The notes: generated by a model not told the origin, from the letters alone. Counted from the first letter of the stretch, positions 45,042 through 57,275 are shown. The stretch is DNA of 64,000 nt from Aplectana chamaeleonis (GCA_029168955.1 JAPDOI010001950.1:1-64000), one strand, 5' to 3'. Made by a program: numbers and translations.

Positions 45042-47640
45042 GCTGTCACCGGAGTGAATTCGCGTGGCTGTAGCAACATCCACGAAGCTTAGTCAAAGAA
45101 AACTTCAGAATCCTTGTGCACATATGAGTGGATTATTCAACTATGAATTGAAATTGTAAATGGTAAACCCTCTACTTTATTGATGCGCCAATTGAGCAAC
45201 CTTTTCTCGTTGAAAAAGGTGGAACAACTATTTTAAGGGTTCCCTGAGTATTTCGCGCGTGATTTATGGAATGAAGTGTGAATCAGTTTTTGCTTCTGGC
45301 TTCAGTTAGTAACTTGGAGTTGAACGTCGATATGAAACTGTGTTATAAACTAGGAATGCCAGAACACTAACCTGTTTGATAGAAAACAGCTTTAGTAAAT
45401 GTAAATCGTAGGTCAAAACGGGATGCCCTGCGAACTTGATCGTTCCCAATCTTCCTTGGAATTGAGGTGGTGCGGAGAGCATTCTCGTTGGAAGTTGGTA
45501 GTTTTTGGCAGGGCTCGTTCAATATTTCCCATCATTCAAATTCCCCGCGCGCGCTTTACCTGCTGTAGTACCGGAATTCGAACCATACAGTTTTAATAAA
45601 AGATAGGTACTGACATAGAAGTATTTGAGCTTTTCACGTCACGTGAAGTGCCCTCCTAAAGGTTGATTTTTTAGTTCGATGTCGGTAGATGCCTAGCGCT
45701 TTTCAATAAGCTTGCTTACTATGCGTGGTGGAATTGGGATAACCGCGATAGTTTTCACAACCCGATAGTATTGCTTTGAATAAAAAAACAACCACAATTA
45801 TACGCTTGTGCATTAATTTTTATTATAGCTCAACATTATTCAGTACGTTCTTCTTCCGGATTACTTGCGAATACAACTAAGCACATTGTGCTCTATATCA
45901 GTCCCTTTTACTCTCATAAGCATCTCGAAAAGTTTTTCAAAGAAGGCAAGAATTATCAAAACACAAGTTCACTTCGTGTAATGCCCATATGCGCGCTAAA
46001 ACAGTCAACGCTAAGGATGAGGCGTGGCAACAGAATTGTATCTGACTCTGCCGCGGAGTCCTTTCTCTGCGCTCTAGCCCATCGGCCTAAACGTCCCACA
46101 CCCCGCGCTGTGGGATGTGAGCCAATTGACCCGTTATGTGAGCCAATTGAACAGTTAACTGTAAGGCGAACCCAGTAGATGCCTTCAGGTGTTAGTGCCT
46201 TAAGGATAAAGGGTTACAACTTACTACGTTGTACCGTGTATCTGTGTTGGTGTTCATATAGCGCTGCTATATCGGTGTCAATATTATTGGCTTTTGTTGT
46301 TGTGCTATTAAGCTGGTACTACGCGGGACTATCCCCAATGCCCCCCCCCATACATATTGGTTGGGTTACGTGGCTTGCTAGTGCGGCTGTCCCAGGTTAG
46401 CGGACAAGGTGATCCCCAGTGAACGCGAGGACTCCGCCTGCTTGAGGGGAACAGGTTGCGAGATGACCTTGCGGTAACGGGGCGAGCTGACGGATGCATA
46501 GTAGCCATAGATGCGTCGCGATAGTGGGCCGGGGAACCAGGGATCTAGTGAGATCCTTCTAGGTGTTGGCCACACCGCTATCCAGGGTTGTCATACCCGT
46601 GGGTCGGTCCATGAACGATGCGTTCGCAACGTGCTAGGTGACCATAAATCCCATCGCGTTCGCGACAAAGTGTAGCTGGTGTCACGACTCGAAATTTCAT
46701 TCTACTGTAGCCTTGCGGGTTTCTTTCTACTGTAGCCCTCTGAGTTGTTGACTAAAAATTCAAATCGCGCACATCGTCAGCCGGAGACCTGCCCGTTGCC
46801 TACTGTTGTCCATGTTGTCAGGCTGTTGACGCCTTGTTGTCGGGCTGGTGACATTTCGATTTGTCGCGTTTAGCGGCCTATTTAGCTGCAGTTCACATCC
46901 TGCAGGACTGCTTCATCTAGCTCAGGAACTACTTTATACCGGCACGCGCCGCGGTCAGCACACTGACACGCGTCGCGGCTGGGTCGCCGAGCCTCCACTG
47001 GGGCCGCCACCGGATGGGCAGGGTCTCTAGATGCAGGGCGGGGCCTATACCCCAAACCTGAGTAATCGAACCGGCTGCCCTGCATCTTATCATTTGAAGC
47101 GTGCCTGAAAAAGCGGTGTATACTCTCCTTTTATCTAGAGCGCGAAAACGCTAGCTGTTTAACAGCTCGACCAGACCACAACTAGCGGCCACGGCCCTGC
47201 CAAATATCGGCGCATTGGCCAGCGGTGGCTCATGGTGGGCGGATCAACCTGTTGTCGACGCCCCAGTTTGCATGAGACACTACAGACATAAAATCGGCGC
47301 ACAGTGTGCAATTTCCGGCGCATTTCTGCCCATCGCCAGCATAGATTTCGCGCATATAAGGTATTGATCTTCTTCGTTTGATTTGTTATTGCGAGTATGG
47401 CGCATTGAAGGTACGATTGTCTCCTAAAAACATGTGTATTGATCGAACGGGAAACCCTGTTCGGAGAGGTTTAAATAGGAATTCACGGGTGTTTACGAAA
47501 TTGATGAATGAAATTGCAAAAATAGAATTGGTCCGCAAATATTTCGATATTTGGATGGTTATCAATGAATTGTTCTATCATGGTACGGTAGAAGACCTTT
47601 TTTTCTTGAAAAATTTTCGCCAGAGTGCATTGTACCCAGT
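45042..47640. other. No gene recognised
   Basis: 45040-46180 is mixed sequence with an open frame at 45888-46178 of no known family. 46180-47100 is GC-richer with a doubled TTCTACTGTAGCC motif (46700 and 46726). I cannot assign either. Confidence 0.4.
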
Positions 47641-47644
47641 TGTA

Positions 47645-47910
47645 TCCGACCGGATATCCGACTCGGATATTCGGATTCCGACTCACCAAAAAAAGGTCAA
47701 AATCCAAATGATCCAAATTCCGAATCACCGAAAAAACGTAATTTTCGGAATGATCCAAGATTCGAATATCCGTTTAGCCTCTCTATCCGAATGACTCGGA
47801 TTATCCAATCTTGTTATTTCGAATCTATCCATTTGAGTCGGATATCCAAGAACTTTGATTTTCGAGTTATCCGAAATCCGAGTATCTGAAATTCTTTGAT
47901 TCGAATCCAA
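47645..47910. repeat. Degenerate TCGGATATCCG-type repeats
   Basis: Short motifs such as GGATATCCGACTCGGATAT and GAATCACCGAAAAAA recur, related to 43740-43910. Confidence 0.5.
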
Positions 47911-47929
47911 TGTATACTAGACAACGAGG

Positions 47930-48190
47930 TAGGCCGCCGTCCTGTGCTGGGATGAGAAGTGGACAGCGGACTGGTCGGTTCGCAAGCGCTCCACTGCAAT
48001 TCCTTGGAGCGCACTTGCTCCAAAAAGCCAGCACTATTGGACGTGCTTGACCCCATGACCGCGGCATCGACCCAGCTCTTCTTCGCTCCGCGCGCTATTT
48101 CTCTTTCCTCTGCGGCGGTGGGCGAAGTCACCACGCGTTTTTTGCAGTCACCCACCTCACAAAAGAACGCTCACTGCTCCCAGGTGGCTG
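47930..48190 (-). repeat. Dispersed repeat shared with 62650-62910
   Basis: The minus strand here translates to KKRVVTSPTAAEEREIARGA and further pieces very like the plus strand at 62690-62880 (KKRVVTLLTAPVEREIARNA). Conservation at peptide level suggests a formerly coding element, but I do not recognise it. Confidence 0.55.
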
Positions 48191-48593
48191 ACTACAATGA
48201 TCATCAACTTGAGCGCCGCCTGTGCATTTCTGTGCCGGCCCGTTCATATTGATAGCCGAAACGTGATTGACACAGTCACCACGCAGTGACAGCCGGTAGC
48301 TGCCACCTTCCGGGGGTATTGCTACTGGACCAGGATACCTCTGCGATATCGGCTAGATGAACTATTGAGAGCACTACGAACGGCTTAATTCTACCACAAC
48401 AGCGCCCTCTCCAGACAAAGAAAGTCACGCCGTTTCAACGACAGTATTACGATGATGACAGCGAGTATCACGCACATTAGTATTGCGTTCTTTGCTGAGC
48501 GAAAGATGAGGGAAGCATTGGAACTGAAACGACTCTCACCACCCAGGAACAACCGGGACGATGTGAGAGAAGCACTGAGAATGTTAGAGGCAT

Positions 48594-49043
48594 CGTACGC
48601 GCTGAAAACCACTCACCATTTTTTGAGTTTGAATCATTGGCTGGGCCCGCCTGAGCACGTGGGTAGAGTTTTTCGGGTCACCGACGCATCATTGAGAAGA
48701 TATGGGAGATCGAATGCCCCGAACTCTACCAAAAGAGGCCGGCCTTCCGACAGCCATGTGGTCTCAAATGAGAAAAGAAGGTAGCTTATCAACAAACGAT
48801 ACATCAAATTTCACTCATTTACGCGATATAGCTTGTTGAGAAGCTTCTCTCTTTTTCATTTTATGCCACATGGCTGTTAGAAGGCTGGCCTCTTTTGGTG
48901 GCATTTGAGGCATTCGACAACCCATATCTTCCGATTGATGCGTCGGTGACCCGAGAAACTCTACCCACGTTCTCAGGCGGGCCCAACCAATGATTCAAAC
49001 TCAAGAAATGGTGAGTGGTTTTCAGCGCGTACGATGCCTTTAA
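48594..49043. mobile_element. Family F TTAA-type foldback MITE, complete
   Basis: The arms (about 195 and 182 bp) start GAGGCATCGTACGCGC and end GCGCGTACGATGCC. TTAG and TTAA flank it. The homologous Penelope-like copy at 35996 lacks it. Confidence 0.8.
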
Positions 49044-49060
49044 CCTCGCACAAAGATTAG

Positions 49061-49782
49061 GGCTGCGATTCATGAACGTTAAACCGGGGGTTCCGGCAAA
49101 GTTTGGTTAGAAAAGTGCGCAAACCAGCGATTCATCATCGCCTGGTTTGGTCAGGGCAGGGCTACGGCTGGGTCCCACCTAACCGCACCCCCGAGGCACT
49201 GGTTTGGTTTGGTTTCGCTGGTTACTTTTCCGGCGTGCAAGAAAAATGTTGTGTGTAATCACACCAAACACGATATCCGACGGCGTTTTTTTCTCTCGTC
49301 GGCATTTTTCGTAAAATTCATCGCAAATTTTCGATTTTTTTCATTTATTTCTCTTTCAATCGCCTAGTTCTCTCCTTAATCAATTATTTTCAGGTTAGCA
49401 TAAATTCTTTTCATAAAGTCCTCGAATTTACAGAGTGGCTGCTGAAAACAGTCGATTCTCTAACATAACCAGGTGCGAAACTAGTTGGAAAGCCACTCAC
49501 GATTCACTCATGAAAATGCAAATTTACATAGAAGAAAATGAAAAAAGAGTCAATTTGAAAGGGATTTTAAAAATCGCGGCGGAAATCTAAATGCGTGCGC
49601 CGCAAGCACACGTCAACTCCGGTGATCCACGACTCAACATGTTGGTTTCGTAACCAGCCTTGATTCGTCTTTGGCGAATCGCTGGCTACGAGTTGGTTAC
49701 GGTTTGGTCCCTGCTGGGGCAGCTAACCAAACCAAACCAAACCAAACCCTGCCGGGACCAAATCCGTTCATGAATCGCAGCC
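49061..49782. mobile_element. 722-bp inverted-repeat element, TAG duplication
   Basis: Ends GGCTGCGATTCATGAACG and CGTTCATGAATCGCAGCC, flanked by TAG at 49058-49060 and 49783-49785. Inside there are AACCA/GGTTT-rich tracts near both ends. The homologous copy has GATTAGAATACGAC uninterrupted. Confidence 0.85.
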
Positions 49783-49997
49783 TAGAATACGACATCGACT
49801 GCTGCCTCCCGTTTGACCCCGCCAACCGGTTTCGTCAAGCATAGTTTTTTTTTTCGGCCGCGTGTGTTACGTCTCGACCGCCGGAAGGAAGAACTCCCTT
49901 TCTTACCCACCCAGGCGTGCGTTTACACTCTCTTATCACCTTCACATCTCATCTCATTAAAGACAGGGTTTGCGATAAAAAAAACATTGTTGTGATA

Positions 49998-50142
49998 ACA
50001 TCGGCACGGATCCTGAAGAGACTTTGCGTTCCCCATTGGAGGTTGGCGCAAACTCGGTGCACCTATGTTATAGCATATTACACCGAGTTTGCGCCAACCT
50101 TCAACAGTGAACGCGAAGTCTCTTCAGGATTCATGCCGACGT
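49998..50142. mobile_element. 145-bp TA hairpin MITE, copy 2
   Basis: Ends ACATCGGCACGGATCC and CATGCCGACGT, with TA on each side. It has the same length as the copy at 34728. Confidence 0.85.
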
Positions 50143-50516
50143 TACACTCATGAGAATGTAGATCTGGTCATCACAAAAGTGGAATAAGGTGAAACGTTGT
50201 AGAAAAAACGCTCAAGAACAAGTTATCGCTTGGTGTGCACCCTATTTACTGACATTTATAAAAATGCCTGTTTTGCCATCTTTTGTTTTGCTTTTAAAGC
50301 AATTTCTGAGCAGTTTTAGAGACAACTAACTACTTCAGCAGCAAAATAAAAGGTGGATAAACAAGCACTAATAGAAATCTCGTTATTTAGGGGGTCGGCC
50401 GACACATGTAATTAGCCGTTATCCCTTGTTTTTGAGCGTTTTTCTAGCTATTTTCCGGGTTTTTTTCGCTTATTTTTACTTTGTGATGACCAAGTCTACA
50501 CTCACAAGAAGAGAGC

Positions 50517-51071
50517 TTGAAGGCAGCGGTCGCGGTAAATTATGGTTGTCTTTTTTTCCTCTCTAAACGCCTTTCTGGGCTCAGACTAGTAGGACCGGTA
50601 AGAAGAAACTGCGAAAAAACCGCCAAAACCGCCGTTTCGGGCCAAATTTGAAGCCTTAACTTTCTTGTCTTTTGATGGTGGACGAGCGCACTCCACATCA
50701 TCGGCATCAATGATCTATAGTATCAAGAACATCAGCTGGCTTGAAACTGAATTCCGATCAATGAACATTACTCATCTTGTCAAAAACATTGAGTAAAATG
50801 CTTGCTTTCTTTGTTTAACTGTTTTTATTAGGTAAATTTGCATGTATTTCGTCCTCTTAATGTCACCGATTTTTGACTGCTCGGCATGAGATTGCGATCT
50901 TTTTGAGCGGCGCTGTGCACGTTTGCACGATCTGGCATCTTTTGGGCCCTGGAAACCCCGATTCTAACCCGTTTTTCAGCGCGCTACCTTCACAGTTTTT
51001 CAGCTGTTTTCGATCTAAGCTAATTTTTATCGTTTTTCGAAATTTTTTTTCATTGTGACCACTGCCTTTAA
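50517..51071 (-). mobile_element. Family B TTAA-type element nested in family C
   Basis: Starts TTGAAGGCAGCGGTCGCGG and ends GTGACCACTGCCTTTAA. It is full length and colinear with the copy at 24841. Confidence 0.8.
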
Positions 51072-51100
51072 AAATCGTTTTATCGCGTACCTTGCCTTCA

Positions 51101-51912
51101 AGAATTGTATGTGATTTTATGTTTTACAGTTGCCCGACGAAGGGTTTGTGACCCGCAACGTTGCGGATGAAAAAATGTGCTTATATATCTCAACGCAGAA
51201 AGGATTCAGTATAATCCAATTACAACTATCATGAACCTCAGGAATCCGACTATCTTATGCACACCCCTGGCTCGAAACCTATTACCACTAGTCTTCTTTG
51301 CGCCATTAAATGTTGTTTTGTACACTCAATCATCGATAACATCGATAAGTCTCACATTTACTGCATGCGTATCCCGGATTGAAACCGTCAAGAGAATATT
51401 AGTAGCATACAGATTACAAGTGCTGACATAGCTTGAACAAGTTAATGATCGCAAAGCACTCACATAATTAAGCTCCTTCCAACGCAGTTGTAAGCACAAC
51501 AACACAACGAATATGTATCCTACCGATTTCTAGTTTTAATGAAGAGAACAGTGAATAATTATTTGGGTGCAACTACTACAAATAAATACTTAGCAACCAC
51601 ACAAGTTTAAGCCGCATAAGCGCTAAGCATTGAAACAACGGTGTCCTTTCCCCATCTTCTACGAATGTGTAGGCACCGTACTCAAAATTCTACGCTTCCG
51701 TCCTCTCATCAGATCACAGATTCTCGACTAAATCGTGTCCTTCTGCAACATGTTGGCTGTTGCTCAATAGCCTAAAAAAGTGGTCATATAAAACTGGTCT
51801 AGTGTTTGAAGCAGACCTTATATTGATCTTAGTTTTGAACATGTATTTTATAGGGTAGCCGACAAAAACGGCACTATTTCCAATCACGTTCGCTACATAA
51901 CGGCATTTCCAT
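51101..51912. other. No gene recognised; possible retroelement tail
   Basis: 51127-51180 reads CCCGACGAAGGGTTTGTGAC then GCAACGTTGCGG, a phrase like that found after the ORF of some retroelements. The rest is unassigned. Confidence 0.35.
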
Positions 51913-52469
51913 TTCAAAGGCAGCGCACGCGCAAAAAAACCGTGTTGAGTTTTTTTACTACTTTGCGCAGGTAGGCCTGCCCTGCCAACCTGAAAGATTT
52001 TGAAGACAATCTCGTTCGAAAATCTCAGAGCATTCCGCTTCCTTTTCTCACGTGTGTCCGGTGTGTGTTGTGCAATACACTAATGGCGGAGAACTGGATT
52101 TTTTTGGAATGATTTAAGCCTTTTAACTTCATGAGTTGATTATTTCTTTTGGCCTTTTCATTGTCAAAAGCTCTCCAAAAACAAGAAGCTTACAATACAC
52201 ACGTTTGGACGTGAGGATCTCTCGAAATAAGGATGATAGAATTTCGGATTTCCACGGCCTGCCGGAGCCTGTCATGGCCCTTCTGCTCCTCGTGCTAGAT
52301 GATCGACCGGGAAACCCCCTTCTCAGACCACGGAGCATTTTCCAAGAAGCTATAGTATTACGAATAGCCAGCGCTAAAGTCTCGAGCTCTGCCAACTATT
52401 TCCACTTAGTTCAGACATTGAAGTGAGAAGGAAAAACCAAAAATATTTTTTGCGCGGACGCAGCCTTCA
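51913..52469 (+). mobile_element. Family E TTAA-type element
   Basis: Ends TTCAAAGGCAGCGCACGCGC and TGCGCGGACGCAGCCTTCA. Full-length reference for the family. The partial copy at 21670 is inverted relative to it. Confidence 0.7.
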
Positions 52470-53330
52470 GCTAATAATATCCGAACCACCCGCACGGAAT
52501 TTCTGATTTTTTGTTCGCGATCAGGAGTAACCGAACCAGCAGCAAACTTGTTGTAGCTACTGCTAACAGCATAAGCTGCTGCCAAATAGCATCATCTCCA
52601 GCTGATGTGTTGCTGATCCCTCCGTTGACGACCTCGACTCCTACACATTGACTCCTAAAGTTGGGATGGAGGAGAGCGTGACGGAAAGCTCATGATAGCA
52701 AGCGCCGCCGTAATGCATTGGACCAAAATTATAGCCTTCTTGGCGAATTTATTCTAGCGAGGGGGCTGTAGGGATAGTTGGTCGTGCGCGATCGAAAGCC
52801 TGCTGGCCGATGCTTTCGCGAACAAGGCACAGCCAGTCGCAATGATTGCGCCTCGTCCATTTATCAGACTATGAATCTGACAAAGAGACCGTACCTCTCT
52901 CAGCCAGCGACAGCGACAGTGCATATTGGGTGTTGATGGTGATCACGCGTCGCTTGTCGCTGGAGGTATAATTCCACGTCTAAGCCAATGGATGACGTCT
53001 GCGACACTGGATCGTTGTCGCTGAGAACATCGACAAGGATCGCTTGTAGAAGAACTCAAGTTTTGCTCATAGTGCGACTACACACTCAAGCCTCACTAAC
53101 TGCTGCGTGGTACCTCGCTGTCAGTAGCGCCGTCGTGATGGGAGGGCAGCCACGCTGCCATGAAAGAGATGTGAGTGCTTAGTGAACCTACAAGTCCTCC
53201 AGTTATTTGGCTATGTCGCTATCGCGGTGTGCTGCACAGGCGCCAGTGCATGTGCAGTACGTTAGCCCTTCGCAACCCGTGGCTGCGACGAATGCACGGC
53301 AATCGTTCTTACGACGGCCAACGTTGCTAC
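52470..53330. other. No gene recognised
   Basis: Mixed sequence with short open frames on both strands. No shared repeats seen. Confidence 0.45.
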
Positions 53331-53331
53331 T

Positions 53332-53820
53332 TTGAAGGCAGTGTTCACGATAGGAATCGTTTTTCTGCTTTCTCGCCTATCTTGAAGATGGTCCCATGCT
53401 GATTCCAATGATGTTTTCGGAATCGTACAAGACCTTCTAGAAACGGTCCCTCAAAAATTGAGCTCGGTAAGCATGGCGGACGAGTTGTCCGAGGCTCGTA
53501 ACTTCCGTCTTTTGCAGCCGATGTATGCGAGCTGACCTGAGTAAAGAGAGAAGTCGAGAATGAAGGGAAGAACGGGGTTTTCGATCGGAAACCATCCCTC
53601 ATCTCACAATCTCGAGCATTCATTTGTTAACGTCGGTGGGCGTGGAAAGTGCACCTGAGGTGTGACGAGCTGACGGGTGTCCAACTTTGGGGCCGTAGGG
53701 GACCGTTCCGAGCTCATTTTTCTTCGTTTTTTTTCAACATTATGGTTGCACTAGGCCCAGCAGCTGCCGATCTGCACCAAAAAAATCAGACATGGTTTTT
53801 ATCGTGGACACTGCCTTTAA
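53332..53820 (+). mobile_element. Family A TTAA-type element
   Basis: Ends TTGAAGGCAGTGTTCACGAT and ATCGTGGACACTGCCTTTAA. Full length and colinear with the copy at 17392, though the last third is diverged. Confidence 0.75.
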
Positions 53821-53896
53821 TGATGGTCCTTCCGCGATTCGGGCTGAATCGCATGCCTGTCTCTCATGAGAGCGACAAAATATTTCATATTCCTTA

Positions 53897-54156
53897 GGCC
53901 GGGTTTCAACTCACAGCGACGTGCGACGCGACACAATGTTTACCATAAACATAGACCGGAAGTCCATATGCCTGATACGCACTTTCGCTGTCGCTGGTCG
54001 CGACAAATACAGTCGTCACAAATCGCACTGATATTTGCGTTCCGTATTGTAGGTTGGCGCGTACTCGGTGCGCATAGGTCATAACATACGTGCACTGCAT
54101 TTGCGCCAAAGCACAATATGGAACGCAAAGTCCGTGCTGACTGTATGATCCCGGCC
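53897..54156. mobile_element. TWA-type MITE with hairpin core, TTA duplication
   Basis: Ends GGCCGGGTTTCAAC and TATGATCCCGGCC, with TTA at 53894-53896 and 54157-54159. The core (54040-54135) is homologous to the 145-bp TA hairpin MITEs. Confidence 0.75.
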
Positions 54157-54621
54157 TTACCGTAGAAGCGGGCGTCGAACGGACCAGCCTTTTGTGCACT
54201 CTGCTATTAAGAGACTATTTCTCCTTTTTCTAGGATTATCTTCTCTTCTTCTGAGTCAACTATTGCCTGCAGTCTTGTATTTCCTCTTCACCAGCACTTG
54301 TGTTAGTCCCTCGTTTTGTGTTAATTTGCCACTTTTTTCGGGCTACTCGCAACTGTGCAACTATTCCGCGGCTTTTAAGCCATGTTTTGACTGCATCGCT
54401 GCTGTTTTTCCTCGCAGCAATTTTTCACCCGCTGCTACGACGATGTAGTAGCGGCAGCGATTCTGTTCATAGCGCATAGTCTCACTAATGATCGAAACAA
54501 TTCAATCAGTCAGTGAAATTAATGGCTGGTAGTCATCAATAACACGTTTCGACTTGTAACCACTGATCTTGTCATGTGAAAGGGTAAACGTTTACTAGAC
54601 GAAACGTGTCATTCGCTGGCA

Positions 54622-54660
54622 ATCGCTCCATCGCTGCCATAGTGGCAGCGATGGAGCGAT
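54622..54660. repeat. Perfect 18-bp-stem hairpin
   Basis: ATCGCTCCATCGCTGCCA, a TAG loop, then the exact complement. Short CAGCGA motifs continue on the right to about 54710. Confidence 0.8.
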
Positions 54661-54662
54661 GA

Positions 54663-55299
54663 TCAGCGACCATCGAGAATCGCTCCTCCAGCAGAGAAAC
54701 AGACAGCGATACAGGACGTTTGCCACGAAGCGATCACAATTGGAGCGCCTTTCCATTACCCGCGATGAAAAGGGAACAGTTGTCCCTCGCATGGCCGCAG
54801 CGACCACGTGCAGTAAAAACATGGCTTTACAAATGCTTCGGACAAATACGGGGCTAATTCAGGTCTTAATGTGAAAACATATTTACTGGGCGGCTAGAGC
54901 TGCATTAGTGGTCTGCGGTAATGGATCGTAATCAGCTGATAGAAGCGAGAGTAGTGTTGCGTATGCGGCGAAACCCCCCGCGACCCTCGGGGTGGCTGAG
55001 GTAGAATCAGAAAAAGAGCTGCGCCTTTGTATTGGGTTGGGGTATAAGTACATTCGGGTTTTTTTCAGAGAGCTGTATTTGAATGATTTGATTGTTATTT
55101 AGCAAAATGTTTTTTCTGCTTAACAACTGTGTTATTTGTTGATGTTATTTTTTCCTGTTTTTCAACGTTGGAAATGGAATACACAGGAGGCAAAAATCAG
55201 CATTTTCGACACCTACTTTTCTTCGCTTTTCATTTTTCTTTTCAAAAAAAAACCTGGAGCCACCCACTTCTTTCTTTGCTTCATAATAACATGCACACA
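54663..55299. other. No gene recognised
   Basis: Contains an AAAAATCAGCATTTTC block (about 55191-55227) whose inverted copy is at 55691-55727, a pair that brackets the open stretch between. Confidence 0.4.
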
Positions 55300-55620
55300 C
55301 CATTTTACAACTCTCGTGACGATGTGCTACAAAAAGCGCTGTTGATGACCACGAATTGCTCGATAGCGCGCGAGGTGTTGAGCAGCGAATTGAAGACGAT
55401 TCCCTTTGTTGACTTCGTTAAGCTCGTGAGGCACCCAGGCTTCGAATTTTTCAGGAACTCCTATTCAGTGGAGGTGCTTGAGGATCGTCTTATAATTGAA
55501 GCTTATTTTTGGGCCATTTCACGACTTCTTTGGCGACCATCTTCCTTATTAAGGGTTTATCGAATTCTGCAGGTAGACCGCTGTGAGGAGTGTATTCGAG
55601 GTCGAAGTTGCCGTTTTTGA
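55300..55620 (+). CDS. Possible coding exon, unidentified
   Basis: An open stretch with balanced composition. It includes NSRDDVLQKALLMTTNCSIA, then SSELKTIPFVDFVKLVRHPG, then NSYSVEVLEDRLIIEA. It stands out from the surrounding AT-rich noise. A GAATTTTTCAG acceptor-like site falls inside it (55455), so the true exon structure may differ. It is bracketed by a short inverted repeat (55191-55227 and 55691-55727) and may therefore belong to a mobile element. No family recognised. Confidence 0.3.
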   Translation, partial: PFYNSRDDVLQKALLMTTNCSIAREVLSSELKTIPFVDFVKLVRHPGFEFFRNSYSVEVLEDRLIIEAYFWAISRLLWRPSSLLRVYRILQVDRCEECIRGRSCRF

Positions 55621-55727
55621 ACTTTGCAGACCATTTTTGTTTTTAGGTCGCAAACTTCGCATATCCCAGTCCTTTTTGACTGCGATTAAACACGAAGAAA
55701 AGTAGGAGTTGAAAATGCTGATTTTTC

Positions 55728-57275
55728 CGAGCCCTAAAAATAGGAAAAAATCAAACTATACGAAAACACAAGTAACACTTTTTATAGAGCAGAAAGAACA
55801 CTCTAATGATTACAAACATTTTGCTAAACAATCGACAAATAATTTAAATGAAGCTTTTGGAAAAAAAAACTTAACGAGTTTATTCCCCAACCCAATGCTT
55901 TTCCAGAATAGGAATCTAAACTTACTACCCGCACCTATTTACTGCTCGCAACTTACTGCCCATCAGGTAGTCTATTCGCCAACGCGTTTAGCGCTCACCG
56001 CTCGAACACGAATGCGCGGACATATGACCAAATGCGGGGTTATGAAAATCGAATAGCTATTTTCTATGCGATTATTCTGGAAAAAAACGACGCGGTCGAT
56101 ACGCCTATATGCCGCGAGCAAGTCTAGCACCAAAAGTGGGGTGTAGCCTAGGGGCGTATCTAGGCACTAGCAGGTGACAATTCTTCTGTCGATTGGAGAT
56201 CGACCTTCCTCTGCCGCTAGCTTGACTAAGGAAGCACTTGGGGTAATCGCCTTACGTTGGAACTTTGTAAATGAACATTCGTACGCGATGAAAATACGCA
56301 AGGGTTAGCCTATCTACTACCTCCAAATTTGCCCTTCCAGCCTAGTTCAAAGCTAGTGAAGTCATCTTATAACACCGCGCTACCCAATCAAAACGCCTAC
56401 TGACCTTATGGTACCCTCAGTGATATCGGAGGCGGTCATCGCGTCGAGCAGGCTAAGATGAAGTTAGGTGCGATGAGCATCCTCTATTTTGACTTCTTCG
56501 GGAAACATTTCAACCAGGAGGGTTATAATGGCATGATGAATGTGGGTCTCTGATTTATAATACATCTACATGAATTTGAAGTACTTTCGGTAGCAGCGAC
56601 TAGCTGTGGATTTTGAGAGACTATAGCAAAACTTGCATCTAAGCTTTTCATACATCTTGTTTGGGAGATCTCTATCTACCTTTAAGATTGGGTAGCGCAA
56701 CTTCAAGTTCGTTCAGAAATGCTGTTAAAGGCAATGCCTTCCGGGATAAAAACAGCCTTCGGGTTCTGACCCAAATCAAAATTCGAAATTCAGAGGCCCA
56801 CTGTATCAACAATATCGAAAAAACGACAAAAAAAAACAAGCCGAAATAGCCCTATACTGCCTTAAACTTCAATGCGCTTACTCCAACCACTTCTCTCAAC
56901 GGCCACCGACCAAAGCGAGCGAATCGTTGGCCTCAAGAAAACAAACGATGATGAAATAATTATAAGTATTCCCCACAGTGATGGCCGTAATGTATTTTAA
57001 CCGCGAGAGAGGCAGGGAAGCGGACGATGAGGGGCGTGCGCGATTGAACGGACGGGGGAGGAGCCAAGCGCATGATTGGATGGAACAAGGATTTTCTCTC
57101 ACCTCTCTTGCGGTTGGAAAACACTAAACACTATTACCCACTTCCCATAAACCCAGGCATGAAAAATTTCACTCTATTCGAGCGCTGGTTTTTTCCTTGG
57201 TTTTGATTTTTCAGTGGTTTGCTCTGATCAACGACCGATGAGAGGAGCGGGTGGAGAGTGCGCCCTGCGATGAAC
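55728..57275. other. No gene recognised
   Basis: Includes a TTAAAGGCAATGCCTTCCGGG stretch at about 56726, possibly a decayed TTAA-family end. The remainder is unassigned. Confidence 0.4.

Larger units (their letters stand above)
48315..49845 (+). pseudogene. Penelope-like GIY-YIG tail, split by two MITEs
   Basis: Before the break: IPLRYRLDE, then ITHISIAFFAERKMREALEL, KRLSPPRNNRDD and VREALRML. The remainder appears as 49044-49060 between the two MITEs and at 49783-49845 after the second. Joined, these align with the minus-strand copy across its hAT insertion. The GIY-YIG-like core just upstream is corrupted. The frame ends near the CATAG at 49841. Confidence 0.6.
49957..51100 (+). mobile_element. 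Family C TTAA-type element with two nested insertions
   Basis: Ends TTAAAGACAGGGTTTGCGAT and GCGTACCTTGCCTTCA. Colinear with the uninterrupted copy at 14501, apart from a 145-bp hairpin MITE and a family B element. Confidence 0.8.

Noticed and set aside
51127..51180. Tail of a Penelope-like element
   Set aside because: Only a short phrase resembles such tails. No coding remnant lies upstream because family C ends there.
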